A stretch of DNA of 64,000 nucleotides from Metarhizium brunneum (taxonomy: Eukaryota; Ascomycota; Sordariomycetes; Hypocreales; Clavicipitaceae): contig NC_089424.1 of NCBI RefSeq assembly GCF_013426205.1, forward strand, positions 1,116,001 to 1,180,000, written 5' to 3'. The notes under the pieces were generated by a model. That model made no database searches. It had not been told where the DNA came from and worked only from the letters and a program-made list of their open reading frames with translations. Position 1 is the stretch's first letter, and the number at the start of each line of letters is the position of its first letter. Of this stretch, positions 55,779-64,000 are shown in pieces. The position numbers and the translations under genes are program-made.

Positions 55779-57293
55779 ATGCCCCACCTCGTCGCCAACT
55801 TCCTCCGCACCTCGTCCGGCAACATCTCGCATATCAAAAAGTCTGCCATCACACGATCCCGAACCACGTCGCGCAACAACTCGGTCAGCGCCAGCCCCTA
55901 CGCCTCCGACTCCGAGGACCATGCGCAGCACTCGGTCAAGATGCCCGAGCTGGGAGACGCCCTCAAGAAGCACCGCCTGTCGCTGCACTTTGGCCGCTCC
56001 TCGAGGCACGATGGCGCCGCCGGCTCATCGCACTCGGCCTCGTCTGGCGGGCCGCACGCCCCTGCCTCCATGGACTGGAGCATCGAGAGCCCGCCGATTG
56101 TGTTTTACGGCTCGCCCGAGGAGAGCACCGGCGCCCTCGTCTCGGGCCTCATGTACATCGACGTCCACGCCGACGCCATCGAGGTGGACAGCTTCACCGC
56201 CAGCCTGACCATGCACGTCACCCAGAAGAAGCCCTTCCAGAGCCACTGCGCCGACTGCCAGACCAAGGTCACGGAGCTCAAGAACTGGCAGTTCCTGGCC
56301 CATCCCACATCTCTGCGCCGCGGCAGGCACCAGTTCCCCTTCTCGACCCTGCTCGACGGCAGCCTGCCCGCGTCGACGGACACGCCCATCGTCTCCATCT
56401 CATACCACTTCAAGGCCGAGGCCGTGGCCGTCCGCGGGCCAGCCTCGACCTCGTGCCTGCCCATCCGCTTCGAGCGCCCGCTGCACGTCAAGCGCTCGCT
56501 GCCGGAGCCGCTGTACCCTCACCACTCGGTGCGCGTCTTCCCCCCGACCAACATCAAGGCGTCGGCACACTACACGGCCGTCATCCACCCCTCGGGCAGC
56601 AACGCCGTCACCCTCAAGCTGGACGGCCTGATGACGCACAACGAGCGCGTCAAGACGGTCGACCTGTGGAAGCTGAAAAAGGTCACCTGGAAGCTGGAGG
56701 AGACCATCAAGACCATCGCCCCCGCCTGCGACAGGCACGCACCCGCCTCTTCTGCTGCCGCCGCCGCCGACGCCGACGACAACGAGGCCAAGAGGGGCGC
56801 CCCCCGCACCGAAACCCGCATCCTCGGCGAGAAGCAGCTCCACGAAGGCTGGAAGTCGGACTACTCGGGCAACGACGGCACCGTCGACTTCGAGTTTGAC
56901 TACGCGGTCAACCAGCCGCGCACCCACGGCAAGGAGCCCCGGTACGCGTGCGGCCTCAAGACCCAGGACGGCACCGAGGTCTCCCACGCCCTGCACATCG
57001 AGCTCATCGTGTCCAAGGAGTTTGCCCCCGAGGGCAAGACCCACCTCGCCGCCCAGACCGGCACTGGGAGGATCCTCCGCATGCACTTTGCCGTCAACCT
57101 CACCGAGTACCCGGGGCTCGGCGTGTCGTGGGACAACGAGGCGCCCCCCGTCTACCAGGACGTCCCGCCCAGCCCGCCGGCCTACCCTGCCGAGCCGCCC
57201 ATCGAGTACGACGACCTGGAGGAGCTGGATGCCCAGAGGACAGGGTCTACGCCGGGCTCCAGGAGACATAGCGAGTCTGGGAGGTCCACGTAG
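55779..57293 (+). CDS. Arrestin-like trafficking adaptor (LDB19/ART1 type)
   Basis: Intronless, 504 aa, strongly GC-biased codons. A basic, Ser-rich N-terminus (about residues 1-90) precedes the arrestin-like fold: IESPPIVFYGSPEESTGALVSG near 103, KPFQSHCADCQTKVTELKNW, HQFPFSTLLDGSLPAST, ISYHFKAEAV and LDGLMTHNERVKTVDLWKLKKVTWKLEE. A low-complexity Ala/Asp insert near 325 and a second beta domain follow. The C-terminus has two PPxY motifs, PPVY and PPAY (about residues 455-470), the usual docking sites for Rsp5-type HECT ubiquitin ligases. Family role: cargo-selective adaptor bringing Rsp5 to plasma-membrane transporters for endocytosis. This is core-genome content, outside the biosynthetic cluster. 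A charged C-terminal tail follows the PPxY motifs. Confidence 0.9.
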   Translation: MPHLVANFLRTSSGNISHIKKSAITRSRTTSRNNSVSASPYASDSEDHAQHSVKMPELGDALKKHRLSLHFGRSSRHDGAAGSSHSASSGGPHAPASMDWSIESPPIVFYGSPEESTGALVSGLMYIDVHADAIEVDSFTASLTMHVTQKKPFQSHCADCQTKVTELKNWQFLAHPTSLRRGRHQFPFSTLLDGSLPASTDTPIVSISYHFKAEAVAVRGPASTSCLPIRFERPLHVKRSLPEPLYPHHSVRVFPPTNIKASAHYTAVIHPSGSNAVTLKLDGLMTHNERVKTVDLWKLKKVTWKLEETIKTIAPACDRHAPASSAAAAADADDNEAKRGAPRTETRILGEKQLHEGWKSDYSGNDGTVDFEFDYAVNQPRTHGKEPRYACGLKTQDGTEVSHALHIELIVSKEFAPEGKTHLAAQTGTGRILRMHFAVNLTEYPGLGVSWDNEAPPVYQDVPPSPPAYPAEPPIEYDDLEELDAQRTGSTPGSRRHSESGRST

Positions 57294-57948
57294 CCCCTTT
57301 TTATTTATTTCCCTTCTTTCGAGTGTGTGTATATATCTTTAGCGTTGTTTTCTCTGGAGCGTTGAACAGCATTATACCCCTGTTTGGGACAGCGTTGGGT
57401 ACCACTAGGTTTAGTCTAGATCAAAATTAAGACGTCATAATGTATTTCAAACACGATGATGTTGCCGTTCCTGGTGATTTGGTGTACATGATTCTTTGCA
57501 CTCGTGATGCAGACGGCACCGGCGTTCTGTTCTGCATCGAGTATTTGCTGGCAGGCACATGAATGTGTACATACTACACGGCTCAATTGGAGACATGGCC
57601 CTACACTAGGTTGCATGCCGTACCGCGCTTTATTTATTTTCGCATAGGCGCTTGGTTGAAGCTTAAACGGACCGTAGTATACATGGCTTCGTGCCTTTAT
57701 TTATGATCCTCATTGTTTAAAGCTGAACTGCATTATACATAGCATCGCGTTCTTGTTCCCTGTCTATTTTGGACCCCCGTCCGATAGAGTAGACTGAATC
57801 AAACACATTGTGGCCTCCGTCGCGGAAAACGAGCGCACGCCACGTATTATATGTGCTTTGCCCCCTTATATATTGTGTAACAACACCCAAGGCGCAGGAC
57901 CTCCCCCCCCCGGAAAAAGAAAGAAATAGAAAAGACACCATATCCCTC
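57294..57948. other. Intergenic, convergent gene ends
   Basis: 0.65 kb of 3' flanks with a C9 run near 57905. No gene seen. Confidence 0.6.
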
Positions 57949-60734
57949 CTAGGCATACCTGATGACAAACGGCTGCGTCGCACTCTCATCCCAGGCCGTG
58001 GCGTCCTTCTCGTCGCCGTACAGCCTCAGCATCCTGACTATTATCATGTACGTTCCCTCCCGCACGTACATGCCGTCGTTAAGCCGGCCGTCCCAGATGA
58101 GCGAGTCCCTCGCGCGGGAGACATACTGGACCGGCGAACCCTTGATCTGGCCGATGAGCGTCAGGGTGCCCCTCTTGGAGACGCGCGCGACGCGGAGCTG
58201 CAACAGGCGGCTGCCCAGGTGGGGGGCGTAGACGATGACGGGCAGTGCCGCATTGTTGGTCGAGCCGGGCCGCGGGATGCTGAAGACGGCGTTGGCAGCC
58301 ACGGGCCTCCTGTATTTGTCGTTAGTCCCGGCGATGTATGTCGTGCCCGGGCTGAGGACGGTGTGGTTGCGGAGCGAGCCGGCGAGGCCCTGGTACGGGA
58401 GCGAGAGGGACGTGCCGTCTGTGCCGTTGACCCGCACGTACCCGGACCATACGGGGAGGAGGGAAGCGTCCAGGGTCTTTGGGGGCGTGGCGAGCACCTC
58501 GACGGTGGCTGTTTCGCCCTTTGCGAGGGTGACTTTGGATTCGCTGAAGCGTATGGCAGCCGAGTCGGTGTAGAACTCGCCGGGGAAGACGGTGACGGAT
58601 TTGGCGTTTGGCTTCAATGCTGCCGCGGTCAGGGTGGGCACATAGGAGATTTCATAGGTGACTTTGCTGTCACCCTGGTTGGTGAGTGTGAAGTTCTTGC
58701 TAGGGGCAAAGTACGTCGTCTCGTTAAAGGAGAGGCTCGAGGGCTCGAGGAGCGTCGTGGCAAAGGCGGCATCGTGCGCTTGGATGAGACCGGCGCCTTG
58801 CTGGGCAACAGGCGCGAGCCTGTCGTAAAAGAGGGCGCCGTCGTTGAACACCTGCGGCTTGGAATTGGCGGACAGCAGCTTTTGGAGCAGCACAGGGTCC
58901 CTCGTGCCGCGAACCTCCACGAGCAGGGCGTATATGGCGGCTGTGAGGGGGCAGGCCATTGAGGTGCCGCTGATAACGGCATAACTGCCCTTTGCCCGGG
59001 GGTACGTGGACAGAATATGCCCGCCGGGGACACCAAACTGAGGCTTGACGTCCATTGTCCACGTCGGGCCCCAGCTGCTAAAGGCACTGACGGCGCCTCC
59101 AGAGGCGGTATTGTTGAGGTCCTTGACGATGCGTTTCGTGTCTAGTCTTGAGCCGAGGGCCACGGTGACCTTGCTGCCTGCATCAAGCTGTTGGACCCAA
59201 TCCTTGCCCGTTTTCTTGTCAACAAAGCCGACCCCTTTGACGCTTCCGGGGATATCTTTCTTGACATTCAGTTGCGTGGGATGGGCGTCGACTGAGTTGT
59301 AGAACAGGACATACTGGGCTCCTTTGGCGGCGGCATTGGAGATCTTTTCTGCAAAGCTACAGGTGCCTCGGCGGATAAGGACTATGTATTTGCTTAAATC
59401 AGGCGTGTCATCAGGCAGACTGGAACACAAATCCGCGGCCACCGATGTGTTGAAGGTATCGACCCAGAGAGGCAGGGTGATGTCGAACTTGTCGGGGTTT
59501 CCGAGCACGTAGGGAAACTCTTGAGGCTTGTCGGCGCCCACAGTGACATTGCCGTAGTATACCAACGTAGGCATGTGCATATTGTCATACGAGGCAATGG
59601 CTGCCACACCTTCACCGGAAGAGCCCGAGCTTGCGTAGAAGATGCCTCGGCTGCCTTCATTGCCCGCAGAAATGGTGACAATGACACCCTTGGCTACGAT
59701 GCGGCTGGCCGTGACGGCCCACGCGTTTTGCTTCCAGCCGTTTGGGCCTCCAATGGACATTGTGATGATGTCGGCGTCGTCCAGATAGGCTCGGTTGATT
59801 GCTGCAATGATGACATCAGACGAGACGGCGCCGGCACAGCCAAAAACGCGGTAGGCGCCGAGAGTTACCCCTGGCGCACCGCCGGTGAAGCCGAATTTCT
59901 CGTCGGTCGCGGCAATGATGCCGGCAACGTGGGAACCGTGTCCTTGGCAGTCCATAGGGTCGTCGTCTGGTATCGGTGCATTTTTCCCGTCGAAATTGTC
60001 GCCAACAAGGTCGAACCCCTTCGTGACCAAGCATCCTTTTCCAAAACATCCCCCCAGACTGGGGTGCTTGTAGTCAATCTGGAGGTATTGAGTTAGCATG
60101 ATGCAACATGCCAAAGCGGCATTGTCTTAAAAGCTGCAAAGGGGCACTTTGGAAGATCCGACTGTTGCCGGCAACAACAGTAAAACTTACACCAGTGTCA
60201 ATAATAGCAACATGGACACCCTTGCCGGTGTATCCCTTGGCGTGCAGCTTGTCGATTTGAGTCATGAAATGAGGCGAAAAGTTGTTTGTCACCGTTGAGT
60301 TGTCTCGAGCCTGGAGGATCTTCTCCCTGTCAGGATTTCCCGCCCAGTGAACTTGGGCATCGGGAACATTATGCAAGGTAACAGGCCACCACCTCTTGAT
60401 GCTAGGCAGAGCAGCCAACTCGTCCACGAGTTTATTGGCTTTCTCGAGGTCATGCAGCTGGACCGATATGCCTCTGAACAGCTCAAAGTCGAGATCCATT
60501 CTAACGTCGCCATTTTTGCGAACAGTGTCCAAAGCTGGAGCTGTATCCTGTGGCATCCCCCTGTTAGAACTGGATTTTCATTTTCCCATCACTGAAGCAA
60601 GTAATTAATCGGCTTGTTCAACATACCTGGTCGTCTTCGAACTCAAAAATGAATGCGCCAGGAACAACCTTGGCAGAGACAATTACACCGAAGGCCGCTG
60701 CCAGCAATGGCACGGCTGTCCGAAGCCTGACCAT
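57949..60734 (-). CDS. Secreted subtilisin-like serine protease (S8), large Vpr/bacillopeptidase-like form
   Basis: Three exons (60734-60627, 60547-60191, 60078-57949; introns 79 and 112 nt) give 864 aa. A signal peptide (MVRLRTAVPLLAAAFGVIVSA) is followed by an I9-type propeptide to about residue 140. The catalytic triad is Asp153 in IIDTGIDYKHP (spans the second splice), His202 in DCQGHGSHVAG and Ser528 in ISGTSMACP. The long His-to-Ser interval contains a PA (protease-associated) domain around residues 330-450 (SKYIVLIRRGTCSFAEK). A C-terminal Fn3-like region follows the catalytic domain. Large secreted subtilisins of this architecture occur widely in fungi, including insect and nematode pathogens (Pr1C-like), where they degrade host protein. 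That role is inference here. Synthesised as a zymogen and self-processed. Confidence 0.94.
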
Positions 60735-63083
60735 GTTGTTAATGGACCTCTTTTCAGTAGCAGGACAGATGGATCAAATCAGACGAGTGCAGAATATGGA
60801 ACAAAAAGAAGGATTCGCACATGGGACTGGCAAGATAGCTATACTAGTGTATCCATTGTCATCGTGCGCGAGCATTCACATTAGCTGCTGTCCATGCAGC
60901 TAGGCAAAAGTGCGCCACGGACGCGGCATGCATCTAGCAGTTTACTTCACACTATCATGTCGCACAAGGAGAGACCATGAACGAAACCGGCATCGATGAC
61001 CCTAACAACGACATTAAGGTACGAACAGCGGCCTGTTGCTTGGCCGGAGCAAACCATCTCGTGGACAGCTCGCCGAGCGGTTTACCTCCTGAGAAAAATC
61101 CAACCAATCACAAAAGCCAAGGATTGGAACAAGTTCAATAGGCTGGAAATATGAATTGAATCCCCATGACGTGGCGCTGGTAGGTTCAGCGCCGACTGAC
61201 GAGCCGTGGACCCCGAAATAAGCTTCTTCTCCATTTGGGGCAGACGGCAGAAGTCTAAAGCGGACAAGCTCGAAGCCAAGCCGAATCTTCATTTAAGTCG
61301 TGCCTGACTACATGTTAGCGGCCTCATGTTATTAGGGCGAGTTAGATATTGTACAGGAGCTAGCGACTAGGTATGGAGGCTTACATCAGCCGATCTGGAC
61401 AGGCACGCGGTCTGAAAACGTTCATTGTCTCGCGGGTTGACCAACACGTCAAGGAGCGCTTGGTTCTTGTGTCATTCGCAACTGTTCGATACCCGCCTGC
61501 CCGTAAAATGACGAAATACCGTTTGCGTGATGTAAGACATGTTCGACTGCTTATCGGGGGTTCGACGCGCTTAGGACGGATACGAAGGCGTTATGTCGGA
61601 CGAGGGTTCATTGTTTTTGGGTCTGCCAGTTTAGCTGGCCAGATTGCAGTACAGTCAAAAGACTTTGGAACCGCACAAGTGCAATGTATAATATCCAAGG
61701 CGGGGTTTCCTTGGAACCAGGCCGTGAAACATTTGCGGGCAGGGGCCAACAATCGCTCCTTCCCTGCTTTATAAACAAACACGACGGATGACAAGTGGCG
61801 GGACCAACAAGGCAACCATTGTGGCCGTCGATTCATGTTTTCATTTCTGCAGCGTGGAAAGTAATCTCGGGCTGGGCGTCTATCTTTCAGCCATCCAGCG
61901 AATTCCGGCATCGCGGTCCCAATGTCCAATTTCAGCAGCGGCTGCATGGCTGCAACCTGCGCTCCAATGCTTCAATAGTCACCCGTTTTACCGCCCGCCA
62001 AGACCATTGCGTGTGCACCCGTAGCAATGAGTTGTTACCTAAAAGGATGACTTTCTCGCTAAGCATAACCAATGCGAACCCAGGGTGGTTTCTAGGAACG
62101 GCTGAGTGTGATGGGGCAGACATTGATCTACGCCGAGATGAGTCACTCGCCGAAGCTGGCTCTTGAGAACGCGGCTGCCCCCTTTTCTTGGACTGTTTCG
62201 GAATACAAGTATATAAACAGCCCTCGAAACAGGCCATCGGAGGGAGTTTCTGACTATGCTCAGGCGCAAGGCGGGAGCCCATCGTATGAAGATGAAGATG
62301 GCACGATGAGCCTCCGAACCCGCGCCTGACCGTCCGACTGAAGGTTTCACGCAAAGATGGCCAGCTGTCAGTGGCGCAACCCTAAGTCTCAAACCTCGTC
62401 CTCACGGAAACGATCAACATTGCTACCTGCACGTGATCACCAGACCAACAGATGGAGGGAAGCGGACTCTGAACCCCAAACTTTTTCCACTTTTTTGAAG
62501 TTTCGATATCCCCAACTCTGTTGTGACACGGCGCACAGAGTGGGACGTGCCATGTAACATTCGGCACATTCAGCAACAGTGCTTCCCTATCGCGCTACGT
62601 GTGTTGACAATTCAATTGTGATATAAATTGGTAAGTTGGCTTCGCCGTCTTTTGTTTCTCGCCTTGTCCTGCTCCCCTGATGAACGGATTTCACTCGCCG
62701 TACCGAACTTGTCATGTGGATTTTTTCCTACGGGCAATTGGTTTCGCCTGTTTCTGATTTCAGCGGGCAATTGTTTCTCTCTCGTCTTTGCTTACCACGG
62801 GTTTCACTTACGGTGTGCTAACGGCCGTTTCAGGGTTCAGCTGTGAAGATATCCAGACCCCCGCGTGCTCCGTAAATCGATTCCATTGCCACTTCAAGGA
62901 GACTTGTTCGCTACATGTAGTCTTTTTATTCAGTTCGAGGCCAACCCCGCCAACGTGTTTAGCCCGGTGCTAGATAGTGCATGCCATTAATACAAAGTGC
63001 ATTAACGAATTTTGTCTTGTCCCTACCGACATTGCCGTGTAGTTTCCTGGCAAATTCTGCCAACTTTCCAAGTGTGGCCATTC
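60735..63083. other. Intergenic between protease and transcription factor genes
   Basis: 2.35 kb. Frames of up to 140 codons overlap on both strands without motifs. A TATA-like TATATAAA near 62208 has no convincing gene after it. Confidence 0.5.
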
Positions 63084-64000
63084 TCATATGAGAAGTGCAC
63101 ATATTCCCATTGCCGTCATGCCATCCTGCCACGTCCACACCAAGCCCGACTCCCTCTGATGCTGCCAACATCGTCGTAAAACATTGAGAACTGTTCCGCA
63201 GTTTGTAAACTCGGACCCCGACGTATCCAATACATCTATCATGGCCCTTTCGAAGAAGCTCTGCTGATCACTTGCCGCTACGGCTCCGACAGTCGCCACT
63301 GGCCAGACCAGGCCTCGAAATGTGACGCCAGCAGGAAGGCCCTCCATTGCCTCAATCGCCCCGGCCACGCGGGTGTAGAGTCTCATCCCAGGAGATGGGG
63401 CATTTCGCAATGTTTCTATCTGGCACAAGGCCGCAGTCGCAAACACCATTGTAATCGCGTAAACCAACGCTTGTCGATCATCCTGTTGACGCGTCGTCAG
63501 CCATGTCAATGAAACCCACACCGGGAGCTTGAAAACGAACCCCTCCCAGCTTCATCCTCTCGATGCCCTCATCAAGAATCTGCTCAAGAGCCTTGAGCTG
63601 CAATTCATCCGACTTTGAGAAGCCCGACCTGGTTTTCCGTGAAGAAATTGTGGATATATCCCCGACTGCCTGCATCACCCAGTTTCGACACCCCATCAGC
63701 CTCGACATGTCAATCTGGTCCAGTTGCAGCCATTTCTGATACCTTGTTTGCGGTGCCTTTCCCGTCGCCGTGGAGGCGAGAATATCAAGCCAGAGAACTT
63801 TTGTGACAAGAAACGGCTGCGCCTTGTCCACGCCATCTCCCGACTCCCGGGTGCCTGTCGAAGGGTGCGGCACGAGGATTTTGTTCACAACGGACGCGAG
63901 GGCGTCCAGGTGCGGCCGCCAGTTGTCAAGGCCTCCTCGAAATAGCTGCGCCTATTAGTCTTGTCGTGGAAAGAAACCCACCCTTGACGGGGACTTACCT
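63084..64000 (-). CDS. Fungal-specific transcription factor, C-terminal part (cut by window edge)
   Basis: Minus-strand gene entering from the right edge. Visible exons are 63999-64000 (a donor GTAAGT sits at the very edge), 63945-63541 and 63482-63084; the introns are 53 and 58 nt, the second with donor GTTCGT. The visible protein starts LFRGGLDNWRPHLDALAS and contains VTKVLWLDILASTATGKAP, MSRLMGCRNWVMQAVGDIS, YTRVAGAIEAMEGLP and FRGLVWPVATVGAVAASDQQSFFERAM, ending WTWQDGMTAMGICALLI. This is the C-terminal half of the fungal-specific Fungal_trans_2 regulatory domain normally attached to an N-terminal Zn2Cys6 DNA-binding domain, which would lie outside the window. The target genes are unknown. 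It is 23 kb from the NRPS cluster, with core-type genes in between, so there is no reason to call it the cluster regulator. Confidence 0.85.

Noticed and set aside
61373..62354. Several frames of 80-140 codons between the protease and regulator genes
   Set aside because: Mutually overlapping on both strands, no motifs, no splice structure.
63084..64000. Right-edge regulator as the cluster-specific transcription factor
   Set aside because: It lies 23 kb beyond the cluster with core-type genes in between, and the DNA-binding domain is not visible.
1..64000. tRNA, rRNA or CRISPR elements
   Set aside because: No B-box with a matching cloverleaf, no rRNA-like sequence and no spaced repeat arrays were seen; CRISPR is not expected in a fungal genome.

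Overview
The window is nuclear DNA of a filamentous ascomycete (Pezizomycotina), most likely a hypocrealean fungus. The evidence is the short spliceosomal introns (about 54-126 nt, GT..AG, one with a perfect TACTAAC branch site), a multimodular NRPS with fungal motifs, small secreted cysteine-rich proteins, a secreted subtilisin, an arrestin-like protein and a Zn2Cys6-type regulator C-terminus. The species cannot be fixed from the sequence alone.

Layout. (1) 1-2.7 kb: two divergent genes for small secreted cysteine-rich proteins. (2) 3.6-41.1 kb: a dense biosynthetic gene cluster with a three-module NRPS (A-T-C-A-T-E-C-dead A-T-C, 3602 aa once its intron is removed), a P450, a class I aminotransferase, a CmcJ/AsaB-like oxygenase, a TauD-type dioxygenase, a LolT-like PLP enzyme, an unrecognised protein, an isopenicillin-N-synthase-like dioxygenase, an HpcH/HpaI aldolase, a stand-alone adenylate-forming ligase, an ornithine aminotransferase, a 3-dehydroshikimate-dehydratase-like TIM barrel and a DUF1989 protein. 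No transporter or pathway regulator was seen inside it. (3) 41.4-48.5 kb: an accessory segment with an apparently RIP-damaged multi-exon gene, an extremely AT-rich block, an intact stand-alone acetylglutamate kinase cut down from the normal ARG5,6 polyprotein, and a hypothetical gene. Near-identical 17-bp motifs sit at its two borders. (4) 48.2-55.8 kb: a gene-poor tract beginning with AT-rich repeat relics. (5) 55.8-64 kb: ordinary genome with an arrestin-like trafficking adaptor, a secreted subtilisin and the C-terminal part of a fungal transcription factor running off the right edge.

How the genes may work together (inference). Ornithine aminotransferase would supply glutamate semialdehyde/pyrroline-5-carboxylate. 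A pyruvate-type aldolase, two further PLP enzymes and several oxygenases could convert it to an unusual, possibly bicyclic amino acid. The NRPS would join this to one or two other residues, one of them D-configured. The third NRPS module cannot activate its own substrate, so its carrier domain must be loaded by another adenylation activity; the free-standing ligase in the cluster is a candidate. The acetylglutamate kinase next door could raise ornithine/arginine supply or protect the host, but may equally be an unrelated insertion.
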